DNA from: Parerythrobacter lutipelagi
GTDB taxonomy: Bacteria; Pseudomonadota; Alphaproteobacteria; Sphingomonadales; Sphingomonadaceae
Assembly: GCF_005434975.1 (NCBI RefSeq)
Contig: NZ_SKCJ01000002.1
Span: 1 to 64,000, forward strand
DNA: 64,000 nt
Reading direction: 5' to 3'
The notes beneath the pieces were generated by a model that had not been told where the DNA came from, ran no database searches, and worked only from the letters and a program-made list of their open reading frames with translations. Positions 51,502-61,392 of the stretch are shown here, in pieces; position 1 is the stretch's first letter; every line of letters begins with the position of its first letter. The translations under genes and the position numbers were made by a program.

Positions 51502-52227
51502 ATGCATGCAAAGCAATCAGCTGCGGCCTCGCCGACTTCGATCGTTTTCACGGGAGCGACAGCACCTGTGGCTTCTCTTGGCGCTAACGAAGCAACGCAT
51601 CTTCGTCTGCAGGCGCTTACCAGATATGTCGGCGCTCGCTCCGGAGACTCTCGAGTAACTGATAACAGCGCCAGCCAGGTGGTTCTTGTCGTTGAGGGTG
51701 CGGTCAAGCTCATAGCCAGTGCGTCAGCCGGACGCACTCAGGTGATGGGGTTCTACTTCAAGGACGACTTCATCTACGTGCCCGCACGAGAAACGCATGC
51801 CTATAATCTCTGCGCCTTGAAGGACTGCGAGCTTGTCGCCTTTCCGGCCACGGAATTCATTCGTCTGGCTCAAAGCGACAAGACCCTCAACAACAATTTC
51901 CTGAGTCACCTGCTGCGCGCCCTCAGTCGTTGTCGCGAAAAATCTCTTGCTCTTGGGCAAAAGACTGCGCGGGAGCGGGTCGCGACGTTCCTGGTCAGTA
52001 TGGCGGAGCGTATCGGAGCTCCGTTCTCAAATGGAGCCCTGCTCGACCTTCCCATGTCTCGTCGTGATATCGGCGACAATATTGGTCTTACGATCGAAAC
52101 CGTAAGCCGCCAAATGACGGAACTGCGAAATGCGGGCCTCGTATCCACTTCTGGGAGATCGCAGGTCAAAATCCTTGATCTTGCCGCGCTCAAGCAAGAG
52201 GCAGGTCATCTCTCCGGCTTGAGCTGA
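51502..52227 (+). CDS. Crp/Fnr family regulator without cluster cysteines (FixK-like)
   Basis: Transcription factor of 241 residues: an N-terminal effector barrel (VVLVVEGAVKLIASASAGRT, FYFKDDFIYVP) and a C-terminal helix-turn-helix (RRDIGDNIGLTIETVSRQMT). The E-x2-S-R residues again predict an FNR-type site. It has no N-terminal cysteine cluster, so it is not an oxygen sensor itself and may amplify FnrL output as FixK does. The start ATG 51502 has no ribosome site; the FNR box geometry supports it. It precedes hemN. Confidence 0.8.
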   Translation: MHAKQSAAASPTSIVFTGATAPVASLGANEATHLRLQALTRYVGARSGDSRVTDNSASQVVLVVEGAVKLIASASAGRTQVMGFYFKDDFIYVPARETHAYNLCALKDCELVAFPATEFIRLAQSDKTLNNNFLSHLLRALSRCREKSLALGQKTARERVATFLVSMAERIGAPFSNGALLDLPMSRRDIGDNIGLTIETVSRQMTELRNAGLVSTSGRSQVKILDLAALKQEAGHLSGLS

Positions 52228-52305
52228 GAGCGACGCCGACCCGGCACGTGGAAATGCTCTGCATTGCCTTGGTGTTTGGAAGTTGCGACCGGCGCGTCGT
52301 ATGAT

Positions 52306-52319
52306 TTGATACAGATCAA
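52306..52319. promoter_or_regulatory. FNR-type box upstream of hemN
   Basis: TTGATACAGATCAA is centred exactly 41.5 bases upstream of ATG 52354. Anaerobic induction of hemN by FNR or FixK is well established in other proteobacteria, so this assignment is strong. Confidence 0.78.
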
Positions 52320-52353
52320 GGACTTCCGAAAAGGGAGAGCGCATCCGTTGGCC

Positions 52354-53667
52354 ATGTGGCCTTACCATCCCGAATTGCTCGAACAGCCTGTCCCGCGCTA
52401 CACCAGCTTTCCGACTGCAGCCGAGTTCGAGGCGATCGACGCAGGCGATTACAGCACTGCGATTGAGAGCACGTCCGGAGACGTCTCGCTCTACGTGCAT
52501 ATCCCTTTTTGTGAAAAGATCTGCCATTACTGTGGTTGTAACACGGGTGCTGCAGGACGCCGACACAGACTGGAATCATATCTCGAAGCGCTGCATCGTG
52601 AGATCGAGACGGTCTCGCGCTTGCTCCCTTCGAACTCGCAGGTGCGCCGAATTGCATTTGGCGGCGGTAGTCCCAATGCGCTCGCACCCACGGATTTCGT
52701 CCGCCTCGTCGATGATCTGATCATCCGCTTCGGAATCTCTGATCCGGTTTTCTCCATCGAACTTGATCCACGCACAATGTCTCGTGAATGGGCCGAGGTC
52801 ATAAGAGCGCTTGAGATCGATCGCGCAAGCCTTGGCGTTCAGACCTTCGCGCCGCATTGCCAGGAAGCGATAGGGCGTGTCCAATCTGAGACATTGATAG
52901 CCGAAACGACCGATCTTTTGCGTAACGCTGGCGTGACATCGCTCAACTTCGACTTGATGTACGGGTTGCCACAGCAATCCAACGATGATCTGTCCGAAAG
53001 CTTGCAGCGGGCAGTGGCGTTCGGTGCCGACCGAATTGCCCTGTTTGGTTATGCGCACATGCCGAATTTGGTGCCGCGGCAACGCGCGGTCGATGCCCGC
53101 TTCATGCCTGACCGGGCCGCGCGTTTCGAAATGGCGCAAATCGGGTTCACCTATCTTTGCTCCAACGGCTTTCGTGCCATCGGGTTTGACCATTTCGCAC
53201 GCTCGGAAGACGATCCGCTTGCAATTGCTGCTCAAGCGGGAACTCTCCGGCGTAATTTCCAAGGCTTCACCGATGACAATGCGCGCGCCTTGATAGGCTT
53301 GGGTGCATCGGCCATCAGTTCATTCGAGACCCTCCTCGCCCAGAACGAGAAGAATAGCGGCCGATACCGTATGCTAGCATCGGATGGCCGTCTAGCCACC
53401 GTGCGAGGTAGGTCCAGATCAACGGATGACCGCACTCGGGGCCAGGTAATCGAGCAACTCCTGTGTTCGGGGAAGGCTCAGATATCCTCGGAAACTGAAG
53501 CCCAGGTAATGCCGTTTTTGATGCCATTTCTTGAGCGAGGTCTCGCGTGCTGTGAAGAGGGTGCCATCTCAATAACACCTCATGGGCTTCCATACTCACG
53601 GGCGATTGCGGCCTTGTTCGATCCCTATCTCGATCACCCGCCCGGCCGTTTCAGTTCGGCGGTTTAA
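52354..53667 (+). CDS. hemN: Oxygen-independent coproporphyrinogen III oxidase (radical SAM)
   Basis: Makes protoporphyrinogen precursor for haem without oxygen. The product has 437 residues. [11 protein letters not shown] is the usual HemN N-terminus, and [10 protein letters not shown] has the cluster cysteines 53, 57 and 60 plus Cys62. Then come [21 protein letters not shown] and [11 protein letters not shown]. It is a little shorter than E. coli HemN (457). A TTG at 52348 with GGGAG ten bases upstream is an alternative start. It supplies haem for NarI under anaerobiosis. Confidence 0.93.
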   Translation: MWPYHPELLEQPVPRYTSFPTAAEFEAIDAGDYSTAIESTSGDVSLYVHIPFCEKICHYCGCNTGAAGRRHRLESYLEALHREIETVSRLLPSNSQVRRIAFGGGSPNALAPTDFVRLVDDLIIRFGISDPVFSIELDPRTMSREWAEVIRALEIDRASLGVQTFAPHCQEAIGRVQSETLIAETTDLLRNAGVTSLNFDLMYGLPQQSNDDLSESLQRAVAFGADRIALFGYAHMPNLVPRQRAVDARFMPDRAARFEMAQIGFTYLCSNGFRAIGFDHFARSEDDPLAIAAQAGTLRRNFQGFTDDNARALIGLGASAISSFETLLAQNEKNSGRYRMLASDGRLATVRGRSRSTDDRTRGQVIEQLLCSGKAQISSETEAQVMPFLMPFLERGLACCEEGAISITPHGLPYSRAIAALFDPYLDHPPGRFSSAV

Positions 53668-53674
53668 TCGAACC

Positions 53675-55891
53675 GTGAGCGATCAGCACTGCCACCATGA
53701 AAAGCATAAGGGTTGCGCTGAAACGCCGCAAAGCGGCGCCCGATACGATGCGATTTCCGAAGGCTGCGCAGGCGCGGTTTACACGTGTCCAATGCATCCT
53801 GATGTAAGACAGGCCGCACCTGGCCCATGCCCCTTTTGCGGTATGGCGCTTGAACCGCAGAGCGCGGCTATGGCGCTTCATGAACCCAATCCGGAACTGA
53901 ATGATTTCGCGCGCCGGTTCTGGGTGGGTGCGATCCTAACGCTTCCGGTCCTGCTTCTCGCCATGGGTCCGATGATCGGACTTGGTGCGATCCGCGAAGC
54001 GCTAGGGCATCGCACGGGCCAATGGGTTGAGCTTGCCTTGGCAACTCCTGTGGTCTGGTATTGCGGCTGGCCTTTCCTTGAGCGCGGCTGGAAATCGTTT
54101 CTATCTTGGAACCTCAACATGTTCTCGCTGATCGCGATGGGCGTTGCCGCATCCTGGCTGTTCAGCATTGCTGCGGTCATTGCCCCGGAAATTTTCCCAG
54201 CAAGCTTCCGCGACACACACGGTATTGTCCCTGTCTATTTCGAGGCTGCCGCGGTGATCGTGGTGCTGGTCTTACTTGGACAAATTATGGAACTACGGGC
54301 GCGCGAAGGAACGAGCAAGGCGATCCGAGCGCTGCTTGATCTCGCTGCGAAAACAGCACGGATTGTGCGAGCGGATGGCAGCGAAGAAGATGTCGCGCTC
54401 GACCGGGTCACAATCGGCGACCTTGTTCGTGTTCGCCCGGGCGAGAAGATTCCAATCGACGGGATCGTGGTCGAAGGCCACTCTTCGCTTGACGAAAGCA
54501 TGCTATCGGGCGAGCCGCTTCCAGTCGAAAAGCAGACCGGCGATATGGTCACGGGCGCTACAATCAATGGTACAGGCAGCCTGGTGATTGAGGCGCGGCG
54601 CGTTGGCGCCGACACGATGCTAAGTCAGATCGTCGAGATGGTCGCCGCAGCCCAGAGATCGCGCGCGCCGATCCAGAGATATGCCGATAGAGTTGCCGGA
54701 TGGTTCGTTCCGGCGGTCATTGGCATTGCGGTGTGTGCTTTCATAGCCTGGGCAATCTGGGGGCCGCCGCCAGCCTTTTCCCATGCACTGATCACGGCTG
54801 TATCAGTCCTGATTATCGCCTGTCCCTGTGCGCTCGGACTGGCAACGCCGATGTCGGTGATGACGGCAACCGGGCGCGGCGCACAGGCGGGAGTGCTGAT
54901 TAAGAATGCCGAAGCGCTCGAACGCTTCGCGACTGTCGATACACTGCTTGTCGATAAGACCGGGACGTTGACCCATGGCAAACCGCGCCTGGTCGCGGTA
55001 CTCCCTAGCGAGGGCTATCATGAAAACGACATTCTACGGCTGGCCGCGACTCTAGAGCGAGGATCGGAACACCCGCTTGCCGAAGCCATCGTCGAAGGCG
55101 CCAAAGCACGCGGCATTGTCCTTGGGTCAGCCAAGAATTTCGAAGCGGTCACAGGCAAGGGGGTACTGGGAGAGGTCGATGGCAGGTCTGTGGCTTTGGG
55201 CAATCTCAAGCTATTGCAAGACCTTCGAATCGAGCCACCGGTGCTTGCAGATGCAGCGGACGCTCGCCGCGATGAAGGCGAAACGGTGATGTTCGTCTTG
55301 GTCTCAGGCGAAATGGCTGGTCTCCTCAGCGTCGCCGATCCGATCAAGAAGACGTCACCAACCGCGCTCAGGGACCTTCGTGGTTTGGGCTTTCGTATCA
55401 TAATGGCGACCGGCGACAATGAGTGCACCGCGCGGGCAGTTGCGGCAAAACTCGGGATCGATGAAATCCGAGCCGATGTGCTACCCGAAGACAAGGCGCG
55501 GATTATTCGCGAACTACAAGGCGAGGGTCGGCGAGTCGCGATGGCGGGCGATGGGGTGAATGACGCCCCCGCACTGGCGCAAGCGAATGTCGGCATCGCA
55601 ATGGGGACCGGAGCTGATGTGGCAATCGAGAGCGCCGGAATTACTCTCGTCAAAGGCAATCTTGATGGGATCGTTCGCGCGCGGAGGCTAGCGCGCGCAA
55701 CCATGCGCAACATCCGGCAAAATCTGTTCTTCGCCATTGTCTATAATGGAATAGGCGTACCAATCGCTGCCGGCGTGTTATATCCGTTTTTCGGCATCCT
55801 CATCAGCCCGATGTTGGCGGCCTGTGCCATGAGCGCGTCGTCGGTTTCGGTCGTGATCAATTCGCTTAGGTTAAGAAACCATCCAATCTGA
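53675..55891 (+). CDS. Copper-transporting P1B-type ATPase with an N-terminal heavy-metal-binding domain
   Basis: Membrane ATPase of 738 residues that moves copper out of the cytoplasm. A His-rich start ([10 protein letters not shown]) precedes a small heavy-metal-binding domain YTCPMHPDV...CPFCGM (about residues 35-62) instead of the usual HMA ferredoxin fold. The transport motif CPC is at 383-385, the phosphorylation site DKTGT at 427-431 and the hinge [10 protein letters not shown] near the C-terminus. The start GTG 53675 lies seven bases after hemN. Adjacent to hemN and Fnr genes it may supply copper to an oxidase (like FixI) or give resistance; sequence favours the CopA/SilP side. Confidence 0.88.
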   Translation: MSDQHCHHEKHKGCAETPQSGARYDAISEGCAGAVYTCPMHPDVRQAAPGPCPFCGMALEPQSAAMALHEPNPELNDFARRFWVGAILTLPVLLLAMGPMIGLGAIREALGHRTGQWVELALATPVVWYCGWPFLERGWKSFLSWNLNMFSLIAMGVAASWLFSIAAVIAPEIFPASFRDTHGIVPVYFEAAAVIVVLVLLGQIMELRAREGTSKAIRALLDLAAKTARIVRADGSEEDVALDRVTIGDLVRVRPGEKIPIDGIVVEGHSSLDESMLSGEPLPVEKQTGDMVTGATINGTGSLVIEARRVGADTMLSQIVEMVAAAQRSRAPIQRYADRVAGWFVPAVIGIAVCAFIAWAIWGPPPAFSHALITAVSVLIIACPCALGLATPMSVMTATGRGAQAGVLIKNAEALERFATVDTLLVDKTGTLTHGKPRLVAVLPSEGYHENDILRLAATLERGSEHPLAEAIVEGAKARGIVLGSAKNFEAVTGKGVLGEVDGRSVALGNLKLLQDLRIEPPVLADAADARRDEGETVMFVLVSGEMAGLLSVADPIKKTSPTALRDLRGLGFRIIMATGDNECTARAVAAKLGIDEIRADVLPEDKARIIRELQGEGRRVAMAGDGVNDAPALAQANVGIAMGTGADVAIESAGITLVKGNLDGIVRARRLARATMRNIRQNLFFAIVYNGIGVPIAAGVLYPFFGILISPMLAACAMSASSVSVVINSLRLRNHPI

Positions 55892-55973
55892 GCAGTCACA
55901 GATCTATTCACGGTCGTGTGTTTCTATCGGGTGCAAGCCTCCAGTCTGTCGTGTGAGGCGTCGAAAAAACAAC

Positions 55974-56111
55974 GATTCGAGTCCCTAAAAAGGCATCGAA
56001 CCAATGCATTAGTCGGTTTTTGAGGGCCTTTTGCGGGCTCTTCGCATAGACCGAATTTTCTAAATATCTGAGAATAGGTTGAAAAAGAGGCCGAATGTGA
56101 TGCCTCTTCTG
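55974..56111 (+). repeat. Island-flanking repeat, right copy (138 bp, MITE-like)
   Basis: Second copy of the repeat at 18055-18190, in the same orientation, 38 kb away. The ends are conserved (GATTCGAGTCCC, AAAAAGGCATCGAACCA; GATGCCTCTTCTG) and the interior has diverged. Its terminal inverted repeat is detectable only in the outer 13 bases (CTAAAAAGGCATC against CAGAAGAGGCATC, 10 of 13). It lies in the 345-base gap 55892-56236 between the copper ATPase and a lipoprotein gene; I see no gene in that gap. Confidence 0.75.
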
Positions 56112-56236
56112 GGCACCAATTTCGGTAAGTGTTGAAGGCAGCGGATTGCACGTCAGGCTGATCTGGCGTGGTCCTACTGGCCTCATTCTCTCTGACTCGC
56201 TATCAATTGCGCTGGTGGTTGGGCTATGGCTTGGCG

Positions 56237-56716
56237 ATGAGCACACGCGGTTTTACAGTCCTGTTTTTGGCGATGGTTGTGTCCGCTTGTGCCACGAGCC
56301 ATGCGGGTCCCGTACCAATTGCGTCGGCACAATCCGGGCCGGAGTGCGGTGACACCCGCCAATTGGTGAGCAACGACATCGCCGAACTGGCTATCGATAC
56401 AGCTATTTCGACAAACGGCAGGTCCGGCATGCTGTCAGTGACGGCTATTCCAGCGCGAACAGAGCAGGCGAGCAAAGCGGCGCTGAGCGTTCGCCTGATC
56501 GACGGCGACGTGATCCTCTATTCGCGCACCGGGTCCTTCGTTAATGGCCAACCAGTCATTCTTGCAGCCAGCTTCCCGTCCGTCCGGGTTTCGGCTCCCG
56601 GCGCAGACGCGGAATACTCACTGGAACTGGTTTTCACTGCGCTGGATGGCAGAACTCTCGTTCGAGAGGAGCACGTTGTCCGGTTTGCGGCCGCGTGCGG
56701 GCAGGCAGGAACATAG
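56237..56716 (+). CDS. Putative lipoprotein, function unknown
   Basis: The product has 159 residues. A lipoprotein signal (FTVLFLAMVVSACATS) puts the acylated cysteine at about residue 18. A beta-rich domain follows, with no family I recognise (VRLIDGDVILYSRTGSFVNG, then AEYSLELVFTALDGRTLVRE). I chose ATG 56237, where the signal begins; the frame is open upstream to 56168. It is the first gene to the right of the repeat at 55974 and seems unrelated to the anaerobic genes. Confidence 0.6.
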   Translation: MSTRGFTVLFLAMVVSACATSHAGPVPIASAQSGPECGDTRQLVSNDIAELAIDTAISTNGRSGMLSVTAIPARTEQASKAALSVRLIDGDVILYSRTGSFVNGQPVILAASFPSVRVSAPGADAEYSLELVFTALDGRTLVREEHVVRFAAACGQAGT

Positions 56717-56828
56717 ATGTCTGTTCAGTATCGACCGGGTATCGCAGCGACTGGGGTTGCGTCCAGCCTGCAAAATATCCATCGCAAGATCCGAGTCCTG
56801 TGCAATTTGCTTGGCGAAAGATGATGGC

Positions 56829-57713
56829 ATGAAAGCGAACATGATTGGAAAAGCGCGTTCATGGTTGTTTGCACCGGGGGACAGCGACCGAAAAATGGCC
56901 AAGGCTGCCGAAGGCGAGGCCGACGTGGTCATCTTCGATCTGGAGGATGCCGTCGCGGAGGAGAACAAGCCCGCGGCGAGAGCATCGGTGTACCATTTTC
57001 TCCGCGCCAACCCAGCTGACCGTGCGCGGCTTTGGGTCCGGGTGAACCCGCTCGATGGACCGCATACGGCGCACGATCTTGCAGCAATCATGCCCGGAAA
57101 GCCCGGCGGCATCATGCTGCCGAAGTCACGCGGACGGCACGATGTGGAGCAACTGGACCGGCTGCTCTCTGCGCTTGAGGGTGAACACGAAATCGAACCG
57201 GGAAGCACTCCGGTTATCGCACTGGTTACGGAAACCGCCGCGGCAATGTTCACCACTGGAGACTATGCCGGTTCGCCGCGCCTCGCCGCGATGACCTGGG
57301 GTGCAGAGGATTTGGCCGATTCCATCGGTGCGCAGACCAATCGCGATCCCGATGGCGAATTTTCTTTCACCTACAAGATGGCGCGCAGCCTATGCTTGCT
57401 TGGGGCAGCGGCGGCGGAAGTTCTGCCGATAGAGACAATCGATACTGACTTTCGCAATCTCGAAGGCTTGCAGGCACGGGCCGAGCAGGTCCGGCGCGAG
57501 GGCTATCGCGGGATGCTGGCGATCCACCCGGCTCAGGTGCCGGTGATCAACGCGGCCTTCAGCCCGAGCGCCGACGACATTGCCGAAGCGCGCGAGATCA
57601 TCGCACTGTTCGCGGCCAATCCCGGTGCGGGCACAATTGGCTGGAACGGCAAGATGCTGGATCGTCCGCATCTGTCGCGCGCGCAGCAATTGCTGGCGCA
57701 GGTCGAGGACTGA
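56829..57713 (+). CDS. HpcH/HpaI aldolase family, CitE-like lyase
   Basis: Metal-dependent enzyme of 294 residues related to citrate lyase beta and malyl-CoA-type lyases. Features are ARSWLFAPGDSDRKMAKA, DVVIFDLEDAVAEENKPAAR and WVRVNPLD. GGIMLPKSRG, LVTETAAAMF and MTWGAEDLADSIGA carry substrate and Mg residues, and GMLAIHPAQVPVINAAF follows. The acyl-CoA substrate is not decided. ATG 56829 has a weak ribosome site, and ATG 56841 is an alternative. It ends back to back with cysQ. Confidence 0.82.
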   Translation: MKANMIGKARSWLFAPGDSDRKMAKAAEGEADVVIFDLEDAVAEENKPAARASVYHFLRANPADRARLWVRVNPLDGPHTAHDLAAIMPGKPGGIMLPKSRGRHDVEQLDRLLSALEGEHEIEPGSTPVIALVTETAAAMFTTGDYAGSPRLAAMTWGAEDLADSIGAQTNRDPDGEFSFTYKMARSLCLLGAAAAEVLPIETIDTDFRNLEGLQARAEQVRREGYRGMLAIHPAQVPVINAAFSPSADDIAEAREIIALFAANPGAGTIGWNGKMLDRPHLSRAQQLLAQVED

Positions 57714-58472
57714 TCAGCGGGAAATCGCCGCGACTTCGCTGAGCACGCGCCCGGCCCATTCGGGGCGGCAGATCAGCAGATCGGGCATGTAAGTGTCGGC
57801 ATTGTTGTAGCGTAGCGGCGACCCGTCGATCCGGCTGGCATGCAGGCCATGGGCCAGTGCGACGGCGGCGGGGGCGCAATTGTCCCATTCATATTGTCCG
57901 CCTGAATGGAGATAGATTTCTGCCTCGCCGCGCACCACGGCCATGGCTTTAGCGCCCGCGCTGCCCATCGGTACCAGATCACCGCCAATGCGTTTGGCCA
58001 CTTCGACCGCTTCCTTTGCCGGCCGGGTCCGGCTTACCACTAGGCGCGGGGTTTGTGCCGCCTCCGGCAATACTTGCGGCCTGTCGGTGCGCAGGACTGC
58101 ATCCAGACCGGGCAGGCCAACCGCGCCAATGCTGGGCTGGCCGTCGATCGACAAGGCAACATGGACCGCCCAGTCCGTGCGGGTTTCGCCGTATTCACGC
58201 GTCCCATCAACCGGGTCGACGATCCATACGCGGGCCTTGCCGAGCCGCTCTTCACTGTCCTTTTCCTCTTCGGACAAGAGGCCGTCGTCGGGCCGGAGCC
58301 TGCGGATTTGCTCGCACAGATAGCGGTTGGCGGCATCATCCCCCGCCTTGCCAAGCGCTTTGCCGTTGAGGCCCGACGTTGCGCGGATATCGAGCAAGAT
58401 GCGGCCCGCTTCATAGGCCAGCTGCGCCGCCAGTTCAGCATCGGACGTATCAGCGGTCATCAGCTTGCTCAT
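57714..58472 (-). CDS. cysQ: 3'(2'),5'-bisphosphate nucleotidase
   Basis: Inositol-monophosphatase-fold enzyme that removes the 3' phosphate from PAP/PAPS, keeping sulfate assimilation running. The product has 252 residues: metal-binding [22 protein letters not shown] and the C-terminal [22 protein letters not shown] 58472 overlaps the cysNC stop (ATGA), so it is the third gene of cysD-cysNC-cysQ. Confidence 0.92.
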   Translation of the reverse strand: MSKLMTADTSDAELAAQLAYEAGRILLDIRATSGLNGKALGKAGDDAANRYLCEQIRRLRPDDGLLSEEEKDSEERLGKARVWIVDPVDGTREYGETRTDWAVHVALSIDGQPSIGAVGLPGLDAVLRTDRPQVLPEAAQTPRLVVSRTRPAKEAVEVAKRIGGDLVPMGSAGAKAMAVVRGEAEIYLHSGGQYEWDNCAPAAVALAHGLHASRIDGSPLRYNNADTYMPDLLICRPEWAGRVLSEVAAISR

Positions 58473-60388
58473 TTGAGCGGAAGGACTTGTTCGATAATAT
58501 AGCTGGCGGCCTCTTCGGGCGTCATCTCGACAGTGTTCACGCGAATTTCGGGCTCCTCGGGCTCCTCGTAAGGACTGTCGATCCCGGTAAAGTTCTTCAG
58601 CTCACCGGCCCGCGCTTTCTTGTAGAGCCCTTTGACATCGCGCGCCTCTGCCACTTCGAGCGGGGTATCGACGTGAATCTCGATAAATTCGCCGTCGCCC
58701 ATCATATCGCGAACCAGCTGCCGGTCTGCGCGGAAGGGGGAGATAAAGGCAGTGAGTACAATCAGGCCGGCATCGGTCATCAGCTTGGCGACCTCGCCGA
58801 TCCGGCGAATGTTTTCGATCCGGTCGCTTTCCGTGAAACCCAGATCCTTGTTGAGACCGTGCCGGACATTGTCGCCGTCGAGCAGGAAGGTGTGGCGGTT
58901 CATCATCGCCAGCTTCTTTTCCACTTCGTTCGCAATGGTGGATTTCCCCGAGCCGGAAAGCCCGGTGAACCACAACACGCGTGGCTTCTGGTTTTTCAAT
59001 GCGGCGTGATCGTCGCGGGTGATGTCGACCGCCTGCCAATGCACGTTCTGCGCCCGGCGCAAGCTGAAGTGGAGCATCCCTGCGCCGACCGTACGATTGG
59101 TCAGCTTGTCGATCAGGATAAACCCGCCAAGGCTTCGGTTCTCCCGATAAGGCTCGAACACGACCGGCTTGTCGGTCATGATCTCGGCCACGCCGATGGC
59201 ATTGAGCTCCAGCGTCTTGGCCGCCAAGTGCGACCCCGCGCCGGTCGGATCATTGACATTGATTTCGTATTTCGGCGGCTGGACCGTTGCTGAGACAGTC
59301 TGCGACGCGAGCTTCATGGCATAGGCACGCCCGGGCATCATGGGCTCATCGTCGAGCCAGACGATAGTCGCTTCGAACTGGTCCGAGACTTCGGGCGGCG
59401 CATCGGCCACCGCGATCACATCCCCGCGCGAGCAATCGACCTCGTCATCGAAACACAGCGTTACAGACTGACCGGATTGCGCTTCATCCAGCTCGCCGGC
59501 GAAAGTGACGATGGACTTTACGGTGCTGGTCTTGCCCGATGGCAACACGCGGACGGTGTCGCCCTGCTTGACGCTGCCGGTGGCAATCTGTCCTGCGAAG
59601 CCGCGGAAATCGAGGTTGGGCCGATTGACCCATTGCACCGGCATGCGAAACGGCTTCTCGAGATTGGCCGTGCTGCGAACTTCGACCGACTCTAGATGGT
59701 CGATCAGCGATGGACCTCCATACCACGCGGTGTTGCCGGACCCTTGCGTGATATTGTCGCCAGCAAGGCCGGAGATCGGAATGGCCGTGAAGTCTGCGAT
59801 GCCAATTTCGGCCGCGAAAGCGGCGTAGTCCGCGACGATCGAGTCAAAGGCCGTCTGATCGTAGTCGATCAGATCCATCTTGTTCACCGCCAGCACGATA
59901 TTTGTGATGCCCAATTGATGGCACAGAAAGCTGTGTCGGCGGGTCTGGACCAGAACGCCCTTGCGCGCATCGATCAGAATGACGGCCAGATCGGCTGTCG
60001 AAGCCCCGGTCACCATATTGCGTGTGTATTGTTCATGGCCCGGGCAGTCGGCGACGATGAATTTGCGTTTCTCCGTAGTGAAGAAACGATAAGCAACGTC
60101 GATCGTGATGCCCTGTTCGCGCTCTGCGGCGAGCCCGTCGACCAGCAATGCAAAGTCGATTTCCTGACCCTGTGTGCCGACGCGCTTGCTGTCGCTTTCG
60201 AGCGCCGCCAACTGATCCTCGAAGATCATTTTGCTGTCGTAAAGTAACCGCCCGATCAGGGTGGACTTGCCGTCATCCACACTACCGCAGGTGATGAAGC
60301 GCAGCATCGACTTGTTCTGATGCTGGTCGAGATAGGCGTCGATGTCATCTGCGATGAGCGCATCGGTTGCGTAAGCGGGAGTGGTCAT
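58469..60388 (-). CDS. cysN/cysC: Bifunctional sulfate adenylyltransferase subunit 1 / adenylylsulfate kinase
   Basis: Fusion of 639 residues. The N-terminal CysN GTPase has GSVDDGKS (35-42), DCPGHEQY and NKMDLID. The C-terminal APS kinase has Walker A GLSGSGKS (476-483) and [17 protein letters not shown]. With CysD it makes APS from sulfate and ATP; the kinase half then makes PAPS. The start ATG 60388 shares a base with the cysD stop (TGATG). Fused CysNC is usual in this class. Confidence 0.97.
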   Translation of the reverse strand: MTTPAYATDALIADDIDAYLDQHQNKSMLRFITCGSVDDGKSTLIGRLLYDSKMIFEDQLAALESDSKRVGTQGQEIDFALLVDGLAAEREQGITIDVAYRFFTTEKRKFIVADCPGHEQYTRNMVTGASTADLAVILIDARKGVLVQTRRHSFLCHQLGITNIVLAVNKMDLIDYDQTAFDSIVADYAAFAAEIGIADFTAIPISGLAGDNITQGSGNTAWYGGPSLIDHLESVEVRSTANLEKPFRMPVQWVNRPNLDFRGFAGQIATGSVKQGDTVRVLPSGKTSTVKSIVTFAGELDEAQSGQSVTLCFDDEVDCSRGDVIAVADAPPEVSDQFEATIVWLDDEPMMPGRAYAMKLASQTVSATVQPPKYEINVNDPTGAGSHLAAKTLELNAIGVAEIMTDKPVVFEPYRENRSLGGFILIDKLTNRTVGAGMLHFSLRRAQNVHWQAVDITRDDHAALKNQKPRVLWFTGLSGSGKSTIANEVEKKLAMMNRHTFLLDGDNVRHGLNKDLGFTESDRIENIRRIGEVAKLMTDAGLIVLTAFISPFRADRQLVRDMMGDGEFIEIHVDTPLEVAEARDVKGLYKKARAGELKNFTGIDSPYEEPEEPEIRVNTVEMTPEEAASYIIEQVLPLK

Positions 60389-61302
60389 CAGAAATATCCT
60401 TCCCGCTTCTTTTGCTCCATCGACGCGTCGCCAGCATCCTTGTCGATCACGCGGCCTTGCCGTTCGGAGGTAGTTGTGAGCAGCATTTCCTGCACCACTT
60501 CGGACAAGGTCGAAGCGGTGCTCTCAACTGCACCGGTCAGCGGGAAGCAGCCGAGCGTGCGAAACCGGACAGACCGTTCGGTAATCCGGGGGCGATGGCC
60601 GAGCACTTGCTCAAGCCGTTCGATATCGTCGGCCATGAACAGCCCGCCCTCGTATTCATAGGTCGGGCGTGGAGCGGCAAAATAGAGTGGTACGATCTCG
60701 ATATTCTCAGCCATGATATATTGCCAGATATCGAGTTCGGTCCAGTTGGAAAGCGGGAAGACACGGATGCTCTCACCCTTGTTTTTCCGCGTGTTGTAGA
60801 GGTTCCAAAGCTCGGGCCGCTGGTTCTTTGGGTCCCAGCCGTGGCTCGCGCTGCGGAACGAGAATATCCGCTCTTTCGCGCGGCTCTTCTCTTCGTCACG
60901 GCGCGCGCCGCCGAAGGCTGCGTCGAAGCCAAATTTGTCGAGCGCCTGTTTCAGTCCCTGCGTCTTCCACATGTCGGTGTGGGCAGGTCCGTGATCGAAC
61001 GGATTGATGCCGGCTTTCAGCGCTTCAGGATTTTGATGCACCAGCAATTCCATGCCTGCATCGTCCGCGCTCTTGGCGCGCAGATCGTACATTTCCCGGA
61101 ATTTCCAGGTGGTATCGACATGCAGCAGCGGAAAGGGCGGCGACGAAGGAAAGAAGGCTTTCTTGGCGAGGTGCAGCATCACAGCGCTATCCTTGCCGAT
61201 CGAGTAAAGCATTCCCGGCTTTTCAGCCTCGGCAACCACCTCGCGCATGATGTGGATGCTTTCGGCTTCGAGCCGTTGGAGATGGGTCAATCCTGGAGTC
61301 AT
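60388..61302 (-). CDS. cysD: Sulfate adenylyltransferase subunit 2
   Basis: Catalytic partner of CysN. The product has 304 residues: [20 protein letters not shown], the PP-loop-type segment [37 protein letters not shown] and [11 protein letters not shown]. It heads the cysD-cysNC-cysQ operon. The 90 bases upstream (61303-61392) show no riboswitch or operator I can name. Confidence 0.97.
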   Translation of the reverse strand: MTPGLTHLQRLEAESIHIMREVVAEAEKPGMLYSIGKDSAVMLHLAKKAFFPSSPPFPLLHVDTTWKFREMYDLRAKSADDAGMELLVHQNPEALKAGINPFDHGPAHTDMWKTQGLKQALDKFGFDAAFGGARRDEEKSRAKERIFSFRSASHGWDPKNQRPELWNLYNTRKNKGESIRVFPLSNWTELDIWQYIMAENIEIVPLYFAAPRPTYEYEGGLFMADDIERLEQVLGHRPRITERSVRFRTLGCFPLTGAVESTASTLSEVVQEMLLTTTSERQGRVIDKDAGDASMEQKKREGYF

Positions 61303-61392
61303 GGTGCCAAGGCAGATGGCAGCGCTGCGCCGATGATGGAAGAAATCTTGTCTATCAGGTGCGCCATTCGAGCAATCAGAGAGCGCGGCGCG

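Noticed and set aside
55974-56003. tRNA T-arm or tRNA 3' end at the repeat (GATTCGAGTCC)
   Set aside because: The bases either side do not pair as a T-stem, and no acceptor or anticodon arm is found upstream.
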